Of a stretch of DNA of 64,000 nucleotides, positions 43,511-52,604 are shown piece after piece. How positions within the stretch are numbered: the stretch's first letter is position 1; every line of letters begins with the position of its first letter. The DNA is taken from positions 1 through 64,000 of the forward strand of contig LNFE01000096.1 in the NCBI GenBank assembly GCA_001464575.1, read 5' to 3'. This stretch comes from Acidobacteria bacterium Ga0077553. Its GTDB lineage: Bacteria > Acidobacteriota > Terriglobia > Bryobacterales > Bryobacteraceae. The notes beneath the pieces were generated by a model. That model saw only the letters and a program-made list of their open reading frames with translations. It did not search any database and was not told the DNA's origin. The translations under genes and the position numbers were made by a program.

Positions 43511-44752
43511 TTAGCGGAACAGTCTCCGCTCCCGCCGCAGGAACGCCGGGGTATCCACGTCATCGAACGGATCGGCCGTCTTCGGCGAATCCGCCGGCGC
43601 CTCCGCCGCGGGCGGCTCCACCCACTCGGCCCCCGGCGTTTCGACTTCCAATTCCTCGGTCACCACCGGCTCGCTGATCGGCGGAGGCGGAGTCGGCAAT
43701 TCCACAAACGGCATCGACATCGCCGGTTCCGGCGCGCTCGAACCGGACGCCGGTTGCCGCCGTTGAATCTGGGGCAGCGTCTGCCGCTCGAAGCCGGTCG
43801 CGATCACCGTCAACTTTACGGTTTCGTCCATCGAGTCGTCCACCACCACGCCGAAGCTGATCTGCACATCCTCGTTCTGCGTCGCTTCCCGCACCAGCGT
43901 ACACGCCTCACTGACTTCAAGCAGCCCCAACTCGCTCGAACCGGTGATGTTGATCAAGATCCCCTTCGCGCCTTCGACACCGCCCTCCTCGAGCAGAGGA
44001 GAATTGATTGCCTGTTCCGCCGCCGCAATCGCGGCATTCTCGCCGGTCGCCGTCGCCGTGCCCATCATGGCGTAACCCATGCCGGACATGATCGCCCGGA
44101 TGTCCGAAAAGTCGCGGTTGATCACGCCAGGGGTCGTGATGATATCCGCAATCCCCTGCACCGCCTGCCGCAAAACGTCGTCCGCCATCTGTAGCGCCTG
44201 CTGGAAGCTCGTCCCTTTGCCCGCCAACTTCAGCAGCTTATCGTTCGGAATCGAGATGACGGTGTCGACGACGCTCGCAATCTCCGCCAACCCTTGCTCG
44301 GCCTGTTTCATCCGCCGGGGCCCTTCAAAGCTGAACGGCTTCGTCACCACGGCCACGGTCAAGGCGCCGAGTTCGCGCGCCAGCGACGCGACGATCGGCG
44401 TCGCCCCGGTCCCCGTCCCGCCGCCTAACCCGGAGGTGATGAAGACCATATCCGCATCTTCCAGAATTTCGATGATCCGGTTGGTATCTTCCATGGCGGC
44501 CTGCCGCCCCACCTCCGGGTTGGCTCCCGCACCCAAACCGTTGGTGATCTTGCTCCCAATCGGCAGCTTATTGGGCACCGGCGAGGCCTGCAACGCCTGC
44601 ATGTCGGTGTTCAGAACATAGAACTCGACGCCCTGCAAACCAGCGTTCATCATGCGCGCCACGGCATTGCAGCCACCGCCGCCAACACCGATCACCTTGA
44701 TCCGGGTGCCCAGATCGGTCTCTTCTTGAATGTGAAATTTAAGCTCTGCCAT
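43511..44752 (-). CDS. ftsZ: Cell division GTPase FtsZ
   Basis: A 413-residue tubulin homologue. Nucleotide loop GGGGCNAVARM at about residue 24, tubulin signature GGGTGTGA near 110, T7 loop NRDFSDIRA near 210. After residue 320 comes a proline/acid-rich linker and the conserved C-terminal peptide DVDTPAFLRRERRLF, which binds FtsA and other partners. It polymerises into the Z ring at midcell. It is the last gene of the dcw cluster; the tandem repeats begin directly behind its stop codon. Confidence 0.98.
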   Translation of the reverse strand: MAELKFHIQEETDLGTRIKVIGVGGGGCNAVARMMNAGLQGVEFYVLNTDMQALQASPVPNKLPIGSKITNGLGAGANPEVGRQAAMEDTNRIIEILEDADMVFITSGLGGGTGTGATPIVASLARELGALTVAVVTKPFSFEGPRRMKQAEQGLAEIASVVDTVISIPNDKLLKLAGKGTSFQQALQMADDVLRQAVQGIADIITTPGVINRDFSDIRAIMSGMGYAMMGTATATGENAAIAAAEQAINSPLLEEGGVEGAKGILINITGSSELGLLEVSEACTLVREATQNEDVQISFGVVVDDSMDETVKLTVIATGFERQTLPQIQRRQPASGSSAPEPAMSMPFVELPTPPPPISEPVVTEELEVETPGAEWVEPPAAEAPADSPKTADPFDDVDTPAFLRRERRLFR

Positions 44753-44769
44753 GGCGATTCCTTCCGCGC

Positions 44770-45972
44770 TTAGCGCATCAACAAGTTAAGAAAAGGGGGG
44801 GGCGGCTTGCGGCCGCCTCGATCCTGCTTTAAACGGCCCGAGTACATGGCCAGCCCCGCGGCTGTGGTCCAACTCGGGTTGTTCATCCGGCTCGGCCAAT
44901 CCAGGATGCCCACGGGCAATCCATTTCGCGCCGGACAATTCAGCACGAGTTCGGCCACGTCGCACATGCCGTTCAGGCGCGCCCCGCCGCCGCACAGCAC
45001 GATTCCTTCAAACAGCTTCCGGTCCATACCGGCCTCGATCACTTTCCGCTGCACATACTCAAACAGAAACTGCGCCCGCGCCTCCAGCATATCGTTCAAC
45101 TCGCGCCGCGGCGCCTCGCGCGACGGCCGCCCGTCGCCGGAGGGCACCTCAATAAACGTATTGTCCGCCGTAAGCCCCAGAATCGCGCAGCCGTACTCAA
45201 TCTTCAGCCGCTCGGCGTCCTCGTGCGTCACGTGGAACCCGGCGCTGACATCGCGGGTAAAGTGATCGGCCGAGACGGGAATACTCGCGGCCTGCACCAT
45301 AGCGTCGCCTTGGTAGATAGCGATCTCGGTAGAGTGCAGCCCGATGTCCGCTACGGCCACACCCTTCGCCCGCTCGTCGGGCAACACACTGGCGTAGGCC
45401 GCCGCCATGGCTTCGAATACGGTCTCTTCCACCGCCAAGTGAGCGTGGTGCACCGCGCTCACCAGTGCCTGATGGTCGAGCGCCGAGGTGGTCACTACGT
45501 GCACATTGGCTTCCAGGCGAGAGCCCCGTAATTCGCGCGGGTTGATAATCTCGGTGCGCCCATCCAGCGTGAAGTCTTGCGGCAGCACTTGCAGCAAGAT
45601 CCGGTCGTTCTCCAACCGCACCCGGCAGGCCAACTCCACCGCATACCGCATATCGGACTCGTCGATCTGACGAGGACGCCCCAACTCATACACCCCGCGC
45701 GCGTTCGCCCCCTGAATCGCCTCTCCACCCAGCCCCACCACGGCCGCGTCGAAGGAAATCTGCGCCTGCCGCTCGGCTTCCCGCGCCGCCACCTTCACCG
45801 ATTCCGATAGCTGCGCCCGATCCGCAATCCGCCCCTTGGCCCAACCCTTCGCCTCCGCCTCTCCGGAACCGAGAAATCGGATCTTGTTGTCTTCGACAAC
45901 GCAAACCACGCACCGCGTCAACGAACTCCCCGCGTCGAGCCCCACCGCCAATTTCACCCGGCTACCAGCCAT
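44770..45972 (-). CDS. ftsA: Cell division actin-like protein FtsA
   Basis: A 400-residue protein that anchors FtsZ filaments to the membrane and recruits the divisome. Phosphate-1 motif GLDAGSSLTR, full 1C (SHS2) subdomain including LLQVLPQDFTLDG and RLEANVHVVT, phosphate-2 ADIGLHSTE, adenosine motif GGGARLNGM. The C-terminal KPPPPFLNLLMR can serve as the membrane-binding helix. ATG 45972 overlaps the preceding FtsA-like gene by 11 nt. Confidence 0.95.
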   Translation of the reverse strand: MAGSRVKLAVGLDAGSSLTRCVVCVVEDNKIRFLGSGEAEAKGWAKGRIADRAQLSESVKVAAREAERQAQISFDAAVVGLGGEAIQGANARGVYELGRPRQIDESDMRYAVELACRVRLENDRILLQVLPQDFTLDGRTEIINPRELRGSRLEANVHVVTTSALDHQALVSAVHHAHLAVEETVFEAMAAAYASVLPDERAKGVAVADIGLHSTEIAIYQGDAMVQAASIPVSADHFTRDVSAGFHVTHEDAERLKIEYGCAILGLTADNTFIEVPSGDGRPSREAPRRELNDMLEARAQFLFEYVQRKVIEAGMDRKLFEGIVLCGGGARLNGMCDVAELVLNCPARNGLPVGILDWPSRMNNPSWTTAAGLAMYSGRLKQDRGGRKPPPPFLNLLMR

Positions 45973-46828
45973 GCGCAATCCCTCCATGCAACGCCAACCC
46001 CGCCGCCACGGCCCAACTCGGCGCCGAAAGCTCGAGCGGCCACTCCTCCTCCCCCACCACTTGCCCCAACCGCACCGGACACTGCAGCAACTCTTCGGCG
46101 TAGTCGCATAATCCGGGCAGGCACGCGCCGCCACCCGTCAGAATCAAGCCACCGGGCGGCGGCAGCTGGCCCGCCAACTCTTCAATCCGGAATTCGAGCA
46201 TGTGCAAATACTGTCCGGCGCGCGCTTCAAGTATCTCTTGCAACGGCGTTGCTTTCTCTTCGATCGAAGACCGGGCAATGCTCCCCACGGTCACCTTCCG
46301 GTGCTCGGCTTCGGCAAACGGCAGATCAAACAGCGTGGCGATATCTTCAGTGAACTCCCGCGATCCCATCGGCACACTGACCGTCCGGACGCCCCCGGTG
46401 AGGTCGCTGTAGGCCAACTCCGTTGACTCCACCCCAATCGCCGCGGCGCTGATGCCGCCTTGCCGCATCAGATCCGATGTCGTGGCCAGAAGCGCGGCTT
46501 CCGCTTCGACGACGTAATCCGCCACCCGCAGTCCGCTCCGCTCAAGCGCCGCGTTCAGTGCCTCCATCTGATTAAAGGAGTCCGCATACCCCGCCGTCAC
46601 CGTGTCGATCTCCGCCCCGGCCCGGATCCCCGCCGCCATCGCCGCCGCGGATACCGACCCCGCTACGGCCTCCACATTCCGGATCTTCCCCTGCTCCCAG
46701 CCCTGCGACGGCACAATGCTCGCGCTGCGCAGACGCGGCCGCCCGTTCACCCATTCAATCAAGACACAGCGGGTGTGGGCCGTGCCCGCATCGAGTCCCG
46801 CGCGGATCAGTGGGGCGCTAGGCTCCAC
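45962..46828 (-). CDS. FtsA-like paralogue lacking subdomain 1C
   Basis: A 288-residue actin-like ATPase next to true ftsA. It keeps GLDAGTAHTR, the phosphate-2 region AIGVESTELAY and the adenosine motif GGGACLPGLCDYAEELLQCP, which matches FtsA (GGGARLNGMCDVAELVLNCP). About 90 residues that form the SHS2/1C domain are absent, and there is no C-terminal amphipathic helix. I chose GTG 46828 because the overlap with ftsQ is then 11 nt, the same as the overlap with ftsA. It cannot form FtsA-type filaments through 1C contacts, so a regulatory or capping role is possible. Confidence 0.8.
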   Translation of the reverse strand: MEPSAPLIRAGLDAGTAHTRCVLIEWVNGRPRLRSASIVPSQGWEQGKIRNVEAVAGSVSAAAMAAGIRAGAEIDTVTAGYADSFNQMEALNAALERSGLRVADYVVEAEAALLATTSDLMRQGGISAAAIGVESTELAYSDLTGGVRTVSVPMGSREFTEDIATLFDLPFAEAEHRKVTVGSIARSSIEEKATPLQEILEARAGQYLHMLEFRIEELAGQLPPPGGLILTGGGACLPGLCDYAEELLQCPVRLGQVVGEEEWPLELSAPSWAVAAGLALHGGIAHGW

Positions 46829-47711
46829 TGGGAACCTCGGGCGAGGCAATACGCTCGGCCTTCCCCCCATCTTGAGGCACGGAGAGAATATTCCCTTCAA
46901 TGCGTAAATCGAACACGTTCGATTCCGGCGCGCGCTTTTGAATCTCGGGGTAACTCAGCCGGAATTTCTCCAACCGCCGTCGGAACTGCCGGTCCCCAAT
47001 GTAGAGCATCACTACGCGCCCGTTCTCGTCCTGCATCACCTTTAGGTTACCCGGATCTGTCGCGTCGACTTCGGAAATCTTCTCGGCCAGTGGTCCCGCG
47101 TCCTGCAACAGCTTCACGAACCGGTGCACCCTCACCTTCCGTTCCGCCTCGTCCTGCTGCATTCCCACGCCAGTCAATACCGGCAGTTGAAACTCACCCG
47201 GCTGCTGCAAGCGCAAAATGTTCCCTTCCGCATCGATCAGCGCCGGCTCCTTCGTGTTCTCCGGGCCGGGAATCTGCACCCACGCCACCGGTTTGCGCTC
47301 CTTCACCTCCACCCGAATCTGGTTCGGCCATACCCGTGTCACCGAGGCTTCCTCAATCCAAGGATTGCCCAACAATTGCAGCCGGCGTTCGTGAATCGGC
47401 AGCATATAGAGACTCCGTCCGTAGTCGGAACGGAACACCGCCGTCACCTGCACACGCGCCGCGTTCTTCAACCCGCGGATTTCAAGCGCCGGACTCTCCT
47501 CGCCCAGGTCCGGCGGCGCGGCGACCATAAACTGCGCATCCCGCAGCAGGAACCGTTGGAGCTCCTGCCAGCCAAACAACAGCCCCACCACAACCACGGA
47601 GAACACAGTCGCCCAGACCAATCCGCTCCATACCGTGCGAAATCGCGCCTTCCGCGCCGCATCTTTCTGCGGCGCCCGGTCAGCGGCGGTACTGCTCTGT
47701 TTGCGTGCCAT
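46818..47711 (-). CDS. ftsQ: Cell division protein FtsQ (POTRA domain)
   Basis: A 297-residue single-pass protein: basic cytoplasmic N-terminus, membrane helix (VWATVFSVVVVGLLFGW, about 32-50), a POTRA-type domain (LEIRGLKNAARVQVTAVF) and a beta domain with the FtsQ segment NPWIEEASVTRVWPNQIRVE. It links FtsL/FtsB to the rest of the divisome. Followed by the FtsA-like paralogue with an 11-nt overlap; no ddl or murB lies between murC and ftsQ, unlike in many dcw clusters. Confidence 0.9.
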   Translation of the reverse strand: MARKQSSTAADRAPQKDAARKARFRTVWSGLVWATVFSVVVVGLLFGWQELQRFLLRDAQFMVAAPPDLGEESPALEIRGLKNAARVQVTAVFRSDYGRSLYMLPIHERRLQLLGNPWIEEASVTRVWPNQIRVEVKERKPVAWVQIPGPENTKEPALIDAEGNILRLQQPGEFQLPVLTGVGMQQDEAERKVRVHRFVKLLQDAGPLAEKISEVDATDPGNLKVMQDENGRVVMLYIGDRQFRRRLEKFRLSYPEIQKRAPESNVFDLRIEGNILSVPQDGGKAERIASPEVPSGA

Positions 47712-47724
47712 ACTCGGACTCCTC

Positions 47725-49061
47725 TTACTGCAGCCGGGCCAGAAGCTTGTCTCCGGCCTGCCAGACGCTCCCGGCGCCCAACGTCACAATCACATCACCC
47801 GGTTGCGCCGCTGCCACCGCGGCGTCGATCGCTGCCTCCATCGTTCCGCAATACTGCGCGCCCCGATGACCAAAATCCTGCAAACGCCCGGCGAGCGCCT
47901 CCGAAGTAACGCCGGCAATCGGCGGCTCGGAGGCGGCGTAGATGTCCATCAGGTACACGGCATCGGCCTGATGAAAACTGCGCGCGAACTCGTCCATCAA
48001 GTGCTGCGTCCGCGTATACCGGTGCGGCTGAAAAATCACATGGATGCGGCCAAACTGGCACAAGCGCGCCGCGGCGAGCGTCGCCCGCACTTCGGTGGGA
48101 TGGCCACGCCCCGGAGCTGAAACCGCCGGTCCACGCCCGAGTATTCGAGCAGTCCGCGCGCGATCACCTCTTGCGGAACGTCCAACTCCAACGCCAGCGC
48201 CACCGCCGCCGTGGCGTTCAATACGTTGTGCACACCGGGCACCCGGATCTCAAACGAGCCCAGCGCCTCGCCCCGCAAGCGCAGTTTCCACTTCGAAGCG
48301 AAGTGCCCGCACTCGGCTTCCACAATCTGCAGATCCGCCTGGGCGCTCATGCCGTAGGTGATCGTCCGCCGCTTCACCTCGGGCAAAATCTGCTGCACGT
48401 TCTCATCGTCCAGGCACAGCACCGCCGCCCCGTAGAACGGCACTTTGTTCACAAAATCCCGAAAGGCGGCGCGGATCTGTTCAATCGAATGGTAGTGATC
48501 CAGGTGTTCGCGGTCGATGTTGGTCACCACAGCCAGAATCGGCGCCAGCTTCAGAAACGAGCCGTCGCTCTCATCGCTCTCCACCACCAGAAAATCGCTC
48601 TGGCCGAGCCGCGCGTTGTCGCCGCCCAGCGTGCCTACTTTGCCGCCGACCACCACCGTTGGGTCCAGCCCGGCGTGCGCCAGAATCGCCGCGGTAATCG
48701 ACGTCGTGGAGGTCTTGCCGTGGCTCCCCGCGATCGCGATGCCGTACTTCAGCCGCATCAGTTCGGCCAGTAACTCCCCGCGGGGAATCACCGGAATCCC
48801 CAGCCGCCGCGCCTCCACCAGTTCCGGGTTGTCGGGCCGCACGGCGGAGGTCACCACCAGCGCCTTTGCCCCGGCCACGTTCGTGGCCGCATGGCCCTCG
48901 TAGATCGTCATTCCCATCTTCGCCAGCCGGTCCGTCGTCGCCGAGAACTTCTGGTCCGATCCCGAGATCGTGTAGCCCAAGTTGTGCAGCACCATGGCGA
49001 TGCCGCTCATGCCGATGCCGCCGATACCCGTGAAGTGAAGATGTTGTGGCTTAAAAAACAT
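47725..49061 (-). pseudogene. murC: UDP-N-acetylmuramate-L-alanine ligase MurC, split by a small deletion
   Basis: The N-terminal and central parts ([23 protein letters not shown] motif GSHGKTSTT) run from 49061 to about 48105. The C-terminal domain ([22 protein letters not shown]) continues in another frame. In MurC these are joined by about 13 residues ending VVDDYGHH; only five bases remain here. Restoring about 34 nt gives 1371 nt, a full 456-residue reading frame. The lost segment is catalytic and the gene is normally essential, so a sequence/assembly error is at least as likely as real inactivation. The ORF track shows the halves 48036-49061 and 47725-48090. Confidence 0.85.
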
Positions 49062-49070
49062 TTTAGCCTT

Positions 49071-50111
49071 CTATTGTTTCAATACTCCGGCGCATTCCTC
49101 AAGCAGGTCCGCCGCGCGTTCGGCCGCGCCCGGCCGCGCGAAAGTGCGTACCGCCGCCGCCATGCGGTCCAAAACACCCGGCTCCAGCAGCGCGGTAATC
49201 TCCGCCCGCAGCCGTTCCGGCGTGCACTCGGCGTCCCGGATCATTCGCGCCGCCCCCTTTCGCTCGAGCGCTTGCGCGTTCTTCGCCTGATGGTCGTCGG
49301 CCGCGTAGGGATACGGCACCAGAATCGCCGGCTTGCCCGCCGCCGCCAGCTCCGCCACGGCGCCCGCCCCGGCCCGGCAGATCACCAGATCCGCCGCCGC
49401 GAACGCGCCCGGCATGTCGTTGAGGAATGGGGTGACGCTCACTCCCGGAATGTCCTCGGCCTCCGCCCCGGCCTGCAGCACCACCCGCACCGGCTGCCCG
49501 GCCAGCCAGGGAGCCAGTCCCTTGATCGCCTCGTTCAATCGCCGCGCTCCCCGGCTCCCACCGGTCACCAGGATTTCGAGCTTCTCGCCCCGCGCCTTCG
49601 GCGGCAGCGCGAAAAACTCTTTCCTCACGGGCAGTCCCGTCAACTCGGCATTGCCCACCGGAAAATACTGCACGGCCTCCTCAAAACTGACGAGCGACCG
49701 CCGCGAAAACCGTGCCATGTACCGGTTCGTCAGCCCCGGCATCGCGTTCGGCTCCATCAGCAGCAGCGGCAACCGCCGCAACGCCGCCGCAACGCCCACC
49801 GGCCCAGCGGCGTAGCCGCCCATGCTGAACACCCCGGCAACACGCAGCCGCCGCGTCAGCGCGATGCACCGGGCCACGCTCGCCGGCAACTGCAACAGCG
49901 TCTGCACCTGTCGCATCCGCCCCTGCCCTTGCAAGCTGCCGATCTCAATCAACTCCAGCGGAAACCCCGCCGCCGGCACCAGCTTGGTCTCGAGCCCCCG
50001 CGCCGTCCCGACGAACACCGGCTCATGGCCGCGCGCCTGCAACTCCCGCGCTACCGCGATGCCGGGAATCACATGTCCGCCAGTGCCGCCGCCTGCCATC
50101 AGAAAAACCAT
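49071..50111 (-). CDS. murG: UDP-GlcNAc:lipid I GlcNAc transferase MurG
   Basis: A 346-residue GT28-type glycosyltransferase that makes lipid II on the inner face of the membrane. The N-terminal G-loop GGTGGHVIPGIAVA, the second loop VTGGSRGARRLNE and the UDP-sugar site ICRAGAGAVAELAAAGKPAI are all present. It abuts ftsW without a gap. Confidence 0.97.
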   Translation of the reverse strand: MVFLMAGGGTGGHVIPGIAVARELQARGHEPVFVGTARGLETKLVPAAGFPLELIEIGSLQGQGRMRQVQTLLQLPASVARCIALTRRLRVAGVFSMGGYAAGPVGVAAALRRLPLLLMEPNAMPGLTNRYMARFSRRSLVSFEEAVQYFPVGNAELTGLPVRKEFFALPPKARGEKLEILVTGGSRGARRLNEAIKGLAPWLAGQPVRVVLQAGAEAEDIPGVSVTPFLNDMPGAFAAADLVICRAGAGAVAELAAAGKPAILVPYPYAADDHQAKNAQALERKGAARMIRDAECTPERLRAEITALLEPGVLDRMAAAVRTFARPGAAERAADLLEECAGVLKQ

Positions 50112-51260
50112 TTAGTTCGATCGCTCACTCACGCTCAGCAGCATCCCGAACGACAACAACGTTGCCAACAGCGAACTGCCGCCGTAGCTGATCATCGGCA
50201 GCGGAATGCCCTTGGTCGGACCCAGGCCCGTCACCACCGAAAGATTGAATAGCGCCTGGAACACAACCATCGTCGTGACCCCAAGTGCTATATAGCGGCC
50301 GAAGTCATCCGGCGCCACCAGGAACGTGCGATACCCCCGCCAGAGCACCACAAAAAAGCCGAGAAGCACCGCCGACGAACCCAGCAACCCGAACTCCTCG
50401 CCAATCACGGCGAAGATGAAGTCCGTCTGCGGCTCCGGCACGTAGAACAGCTTCTGCTTGCCGTCCATCAGCCCCAGGCCGAACAGTCCGCCCGAACCGA
50501 TGGCAATCTTGGCCTGCTGCGCCTGATACGCCGGATCCGGCGGCGCCCCCGAACTTCTGACGTAGGTCAAAATCCATCCGTTCGGGTCGATCTTGTTCAA
50601 AATCGCATGGTCCGGATCCACCATCACGATCACCCGTCCCACGCGGTAAGGCTTCGCCGCAATCCCCGCCACCAGCAGCAGCGCGGCCAAGGGGATCGCT
50701 CGCACCATATATTTCCGGTCCAGCCCCGCCACGAAAAACGTTAACACCGTGGCCGCCACCAGCACGACGGCCGTCCCCAGGTCCGCCACCGAAACCAGGA
50801 ACGCCACAAAGCCCAGCACGAGGCCGCAACCCGCCAGGGTGAACCGCATATTGTTCACCGCGCGAATCCGCCGCGACAGGAAGAACGCCAGAAACAGCAC
50901 CAACGCGGGCTTGGCAAACTCGCTCGGCTGCAACCGGCCCACGCCCAGGTTCAGCCACCGGTGCTTCGAACTATCCATGACGAAGGCGGCCATCAGCATC
51001 ACCAACACCACGCCAATGCTGCCAAACGCCCACGCCGGAGTGTTAAAGGCCCGGTAGTCAATCCGCTTCATTAACATCAGCACCAGGAACGACAGCACCG
51101 CCCAGCCGAGCTGGTGCAGGAAGAAGTAGTTCGGGTCCACGTCGTACTTGCCCTGCACGGCGATGATCGCGCTGGCCGAATAGACCATCACCAGCCCGAA
51201 CGTAACTAGCGCCACGATCGTGAAGAAAAGAACCTTGTCTGTATATAGTCGCTTACCCAT
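50112..51260 (-). CDS. ftsW: SEDS peptidoglycan polymerase FtsW
   Basis: A 382-residue, ten-helix membrane protein. The SEDS signatures FVLMLMKRIDYRAFNTPAW, LQPSEFAKPALVLFLA and EPQTDFIFAVIGEEFGL are present. With the class B penicillin-binding protein FtsI it builds septal peptidoglycan from lipid II. It lies between murD and murG in the canonical dcw order. Confidence 0.96.
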   Translation of the reverse strand: MGKRLYTDKVLFFTIVALVTFGLVMVYSASAIIAVQGKYDVDPNYFFLHQLGWAVLSFLVLMLMKRIDYRAFNTPAWAFGSIGVVLVMLMAAFVMDSSKHRWLNLGVGRLQPSEFAKPALVLFLAFFLSRRIRAVNNMRFTLAGCGLVLGFVAFLVSVADLGTAVVLVAATVLTFFVAGLDRKYMVRAIPLAALLLVAGIAAKPYRVGRVIVMVDPDHAILNKIDPNGWILTYVRSSGAPPDPAYQAQQAKIAIGSGGLFGLGLMDGKQKLFYVPEPQTDFIFAVIGEEFGLLGSSAVLLGFFVVLWRGYRTFLVAPDDFGRYIALGVTTMVVFQALFNLSVVTGLGPTKGIPLPMISYGGSSLLATLLSFGMLLSVSERSN

Positions 51261-51269
51261 ACGGCCTTC

Positions 51270-52592
51270 CTAAACCAACTGCTGCACCAACTCTTTGAAC
51301 ACGCGCCCGCGATGTTCATAACTCTGAAACTGGTCAAAGCTCGCGCACGCCGGCGCTAGCAGAACCGTATCGCCGGCCGTGGCCTCAGCCCGCGCCAAAG
51401 CCACCGCCGCCTCGATCGTTCCGCATTCCCGCAACGGCAATGCGGCGTCCGCCTCGGTCAACTGCGCGCGGATAATCCCTGCCGCGGCCCCGATCAGCAG
51501 CACGCCCTTTGCCTTCGCCTGCAAGCGCCCCGCCAGCGTCCGGTAGTCGCTCTGCTTGTCTTTGCCGCCCAGGATAATCCAAACGCCCCCGTCGAAAGCG
51601 TCCAGCGCCTTCTCCGTTGCGTCGACATTCGTCGCCTTCGAATCGTTGTAGTAGCTCACTCCGTCAAGCGTGCGCACGAACTCGATCCGGTGTTCGACGC
51701 CCGGAAAGGTACGAATAGCCGCCTCAATCGCATCGAGCGAAACGTTCGCCAGCCAGGCTGCCGCCGCCGCGGCCATGACGTTTTCGACGTTGTGCCGCCC
51801 GCGCAACGGGATCGCCGAAACCGGGATCAACGCCTGCTCATCCACCGTAATCAACCCGTCCTTCTCGGCCACGGTCCACGGCCCCGGCGCCGCCGCGTTG
51901 AAGTAAACCACCTTCGCCCGCGTCCGTTTCGCCAGCGCGGCCGACGCGGCATCCCCGGCATTCAGGACGGCCACCTGGCTCCGGCCCTGCGTTTCCACTA
52001 GCCTCGCCTTCGCGTCGATGTAGCGCTCCATCGTGCGGTGCCGGTCGAGATGATCTGGCGTGATATTCAAAACCAGTGCGATATCGGCGACAAAGCTCTC
52101 AATCGTCTCCAACTGAAAGCTCGACAGTTCGAGCACGTTCCACTGCCCCACGCGCGACGTCTCCACCATCGCCGCCGGCGGAATCCCGATGTTGCCGCCC
52201 ACCTGCACCGGCACCTCGGCCTCGCGCAGAATATGGCCAATCAACGCCGTCACGGTCGTCTTCCCGTTCGATCCCGTAATCCCAATCTTGCGTCCCTCGA
52301 GCAGCGGCGCGGCAAACTCCAGTTCCCCGGTCACGCGCGAGTTCGAGAATACGGCCGCTTCGAGCGGCACGCCCGGCGATTGAATCACTACGTCGAACTC
52401 GGCGCCCCGCGCCTCGGCCTGCGGCTCATAGGCCACGCCCAACGCCGCCACCTCGGCCGCGAAACGCGTCTCGGCCAAAGGCTTCTCGTCGCACACGGTC
52501 ACTTTGGCGCCCAACCGCTGCGCCAACTGGGCGGCGGCCAAGCCGCTCTTGCCTAGCCCTACGACGAGAATGTGTTTGCCGGTCCAGTTCAC
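51270..52592 (-). CDS. murD: UDP-N-acetylmuramoyl-L-alanine:D-glutamate ligase MurD
   Basis: A 440-residue cytoplasmic Mur ligase adding D-glutamate. ATP motif GITGSNGKTT near residue 105, central LNITPDHLDRH and C-terminal YYNDSKATN, IILGGKDKQSD. N-terminal UDP-binding GLGKSGLAAAQLA. Operon position between mraY and ftsW. Confidence 0.97.
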   Translation of the reverse strand: MNWTGKHILVVGLGKSGLAAAQLAQRLGAKVTVCDEKPLAETRFAAEVAALGVAYEPQAEARGAEFDVVIQSPGVPLEAAVFSNSRVTGELEFAAPLLEGRKIGITGSNGKTTVTALIGHILREAEVPVQVGGNIGIPPAAMVETSRVGQWNVLELSSFQLETIESFVADIALVLNITPDHLDRHRTMERYIDAKARLVETQGRSQVAVLNAGDAASAALAKRTRAKVVYFNAAAPGPWTVAEKDGLITVDEQALIPVSAIPLRGRHNVENVMAAAAAAWLANVSLDAIEAAIRTFPGVEHRIEFVRTLDGVSYYNDSKATNVDATEKALDAFDGGVWIILGGKDKQSDYRTLAGRLQAKAKGVLLIGAAAGIIRAQLTEADAALPLRECGTIEAAVALARAEATAGDTVLLAPACASFDQFQSYEHRGRVFKELVQQLV

Positions 52593-52604
52593 GGTCCTCT
52601 CCGC

